Shown: piece after piece, positions 28,395 through 30,754 of the stretch
Layout: the number at the start of each line of letters is the position of its first letter
How positions within the stretch are numbered: position 1 is the stretch's first letter
Assembly (NCBI GenBank): GCA_958430865.1
Contig: CAUDNR010004049.1
Coordinates: 8,251 to 39,004, forward strand
DNA from: Entrophospora sp. SA101
Taxonomy: Eukaryota; Glomeromycota; Glomeromycetes; Entrophosporales; Entrophosporaceae
DNA: 30,754 nt
Direction: 5' to 3'
Notes under the pieces: model-generated
What the model saw: only the letters and a program-made list of their open reading frames with translations
Databases searched by the model: none
What the model was told of the DNA's origin: nothing
Program-made: the position numbers and the translations under genes

Positions 28395-28839
28395 TCTTAA
28401 TTTAAAAATATTTAATTTGAAGGTTTAAGAAAGTGATTTATTAATAATTTTTGTTATGACTTCAAAACAAATATAAATAATTGATTATATATATATAACT
28501 ATCAAATTCTTAAACGCGTAATTATAAAATAATTTACAAGGAATTTTATTGCGTGATAATAATCTTAACTGAAATATATTAAAGGTTATTATTATTGAAT
28601 AAATAAATCAGAGTATTATGACGTAGAATTAAAATTGGAATGAACCAGGAAGTTAAAGCTTATAAAACACATTCCAATATTTTTAAAACAAGGTCTTCAT
28701 ATTTTAAAGCTTGTTTGGCTGAATAATTGGGTAAAAAAATCAGATGATGGAAAAAAAACCATTTCTCCCCAAAAGTATTCTAATAATAAAATTTTTTTAG
28801 AGATTTTGAGCTTCAACATGTGATGAATTAATTAATCGA
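28395..28839. other. Intergenic
   Basis: AT-rich 5' flank of the minus-strand gene ending at 28394, with a TA run at about 28487-28497. No gene recognised. Confidence 0.4.
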
Positions 28840-29575
28840 GGATTTACAAAAAACCGACTAATGATTTTCAAAATATCGAAAAGAGAATGTGACACGGCAA
28901 ACTTTCAATTTTTTTTTTTTCGATAATATTAATTTTGTATAGGAATGGCACCTACATGATCAGGCAAAACACCGGCATACATATTGCCAATGTTACATGG
29001 AAAACTTGGATTAGAGCTTTAATAATATCACCGAAAAGAGAATTGCCTCAACAAGTAAGTAGAAATGATTTAGATATGAGACACAAATAAAGGATTTAAT
29101 GCTCATCGTGTCATTATTGCTTGCCAAAATTCGTAATTTTTTTGAAATCGTTTCCATATTTTAATCAAATTTGCAGTTTTTTCTTATTCTGACATATTAG
29201 AATCGTACGGCAAGGGTTTAATTTCTTATAAACTTGCAGAGAAGAGAAATTTATCTTTATTAATTAAAAATATTTAAAAGTTTTGTAGAAGATAAGAGAG
29301 GGAGGAGGGAGCGTAGTTCATTTATATAGGTGATTTTTTATAAGTTTGTGATCTGTGAAAACCTGTTTACTTTTTTTCATAATTTTAAGATTTGAATAAA
29401 TAATTAACGCATATTAGAGTGTCAGAATTTCACATGGGGCACCTTTGTGGGATTCTCTGGATATGTTATCTTTTGATTTGGATTGCATAAAGGTGGATAG
29501 ACATGTTGTTATTGATGAGTGCAAAGGTTAAATCTCTTGAACCAAAATGGCTTGAAAGAAGTGATGTAATAAAAA
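28840..29575 (+). pseudogene. Decayed DEAD-box RNA helicase with introns retained
   Basis: Several helicase motifs survive in order but in broken frames. At 28945-28998 the Walker A region reads MAPT, stop, SGKTPAYILPML: the family's APTGSGKT with its first glycine codon changed to TGA (28957-28959). After a frameshift, 29013-29054 reads RALIISPKRELPQQ, equivalent to motif Ia (SPTRELAQQ), and ends at a GTAAGT donor. Further on, 29481-29525 reads FDLDCIKVDRHVVIDECK, equivalent to motif II (LVxDEADK), now DEC. Upstream (28846-28880) GFTK and a PT-like remnant sit where the Q-motif should be, and a TATAG acceptor precedes Walker A. Intron signals at conserved places show a genomic duplicate, not a processed copy. 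The motif wording is closest to the Rok1/DDX52 type; that is inference. Motifs III-VI were not found. Confidence 0.65.
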
Positions 29576-29682
29576 AATACCTTGTAAAAATATGTAAAAA
29601 AATGATTAGAAAATTTGTTTTCAATTAATTAATTATCAACATAATAAATAAATAAAAATTGTTTTTCATTTTTCACATTATG

Positions 29683-29885
29683 CAATCAGAAATTAATATA
29701 TTATGACAATTATGACATGATTATTATATTTTGTATGTAGTAGTCCTGCTCTAAGCCTAAAAACATCATCATCAAATCCATTATCTTTGAATGATTTAAA
29801 TACTGTTAATTCTAAAACTCATGAAAAATAAATGATTTATGAGAGGAAGTAAAAAAAGGAATATTGCTTGGAGGTATTTTAAACA
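29683..29885 (+). repeat. Dispersed repeat B, copy 2
   Basis: Matches 16196-16405 in the same orientation, see that entry. This copy lacks the CAT run and the 11-bp insertion. It directly follows the dead helicase copy. There is no coding potential. Confidence 0.72.
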
Positions 29886-30754
29886 AGGTGATCTTGTGAA
29901 ATGTTGTTAAAGATGATAGTGAAGTAAAAAAGGTATATTGTCAGTGTTGTTGATAATAATTAAAGATTGGAACTTGAGAATTTTTTTTTTCAACTATCAT
30001 TATATCAATTAATGCACAAAAAGTGAATGGTAATGCAGAAAAATTGTGTAACTAAAAATATTAATCCGTGTAGATAAATTTATATTTTTTTAAAAATAAA
30101 CAAATAAATATAAATTATTTCTTTATCTATACAAAAAAATTATTTTTTGTGCCATCTCGAAATTTTTTTTGTTACTATTGTGATTATAAGGTTTTTGTTT
30201 ATTTTTTAATCAACTAGTACTAGTGTGTACTCGACACCAATCAACACTAATACTAATAAAAGAAATCGAAATTTTTTTTATATGAATACAATTATCGTGT
30301 AACGAGATTTATGTAAAGTATTACGTTCTAAAGGTTTCTGTAACCTTTTATGGTAAAGACTGGCAAGTTGAATATAACTGATATACCTGATACATTCACA
30401 CAGGAGAAGAATTATGTTCAATCTTATTGGTTTATCACTTGTGGTTGCATGACATACGTGCGAAATTTTGAATCGTGCATTTTCCCATGGAAATTAAAAA
30501 CATAAGTATATTATAAATAGTAATTTTTTCTATTATTATAATGGTTTGCACTTCGAGACGTTAGATAGAGTAACTGAAGGTTGCAATTGTGAATTATATG
30601 AAGGTGTTGCAGTGTGCGAAGAGATACAAATATTTTATAATCATTTGTGAGCTCTGAAAAGAAGAAGAAAAAAAAGAAGAATACGGTGCAGATCATCTAT
30701 AATCATTAATTGCTTATAGTAACAATTGGTCAACTTCAAAATACTAAAACAAAA
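29886..30754. other. Right-end region, no gene recognised
   Basis: AT-rich. Short motifs include ACTAGTACTAGTGTG near 30214 and several poly-T runs. Short open frames on either strand are low-complexity and have no recognisable content. A gene whose main part lies beyond the window cannot be excluded. Confidence 0.35.

Overview
This window looks like AT-rich nuclear DNA of a filamentous fungus. Genes are split by short (about 50-160 bp) GT-AG introns rich in T and A. Intergenic DNA carries degenerate transposon relics: a PIF1-type helicase tail, a Crypton/DUF3504-like recombinase relic and several foldback elements. This style fits an early-diverging Mucoromycota lineage, and arbuscular mycorrhizal fungi (Glomeromycotina, Rhizophagus-like) are my best guess. 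That placement is inference; no rRNA or other marker is present. All splice models were built by hand from reading frame, splice signals and family knowledge.

Layout. 588-1222 (+): NHP6-type HMG-box protein. 1547-3569 (-): TPR/MYND zinc-finger protein with a His-Asp repeat tail. 4166-5022 (-): very acidic protein made of a duplicated module, divergent from 5218-7259 (+), the ribosome-rescue factor Pelota/Dom34 (10 exons). 7260-9506 is non-coding with repeats. 9507-10667 (+): CoA-type Nudix hydrolase. 11894-13031 (+): PRXL2-type peroxiredoxin-like protein with a GC-AG intron. It converges on 13110-14337 (-), the Elongator/tRNA-modification factor KTI12. 14932-15955 (-): CENP-P-like inner-kinetochore protein. 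16-19 kb is repeats and foldback DNA. 19011-19946 (+): single-exon alkaline-phosphatase-superfamily phosphodiesterase.

20-25.6 kb is an accessory stretch. It holds a Crypton-like relic, a strongly divergent histone-H3-fold gene carrying an acidic exon and a frameshift (21809-22720), a foldback element, a PIF1 helicase tail, a degenerate tandem array and a Tc1/mariner-like MITE with TA duplications. 25994-26859 (+) and 27345-28394 (-) are two convergent, charged, unrecognised proteins. 28840-29575 (+) is a decayed intron-bearing DEAD-box helicase with a stop codon inside its Walker A motif. Two dispersed repeat families each have two copies in the window.

The housekeeping genes are not an operon-like set, though several concern chromatin, chromosomes or translation (NHP6, CENP-P, H3-like, Pelota, KTI12). 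The most unusual item is the H3-fold gene: its histone core is recognisable but base composition, tail and frame are abnormal. No tRNA, rRNA or CRISPR array was seen.
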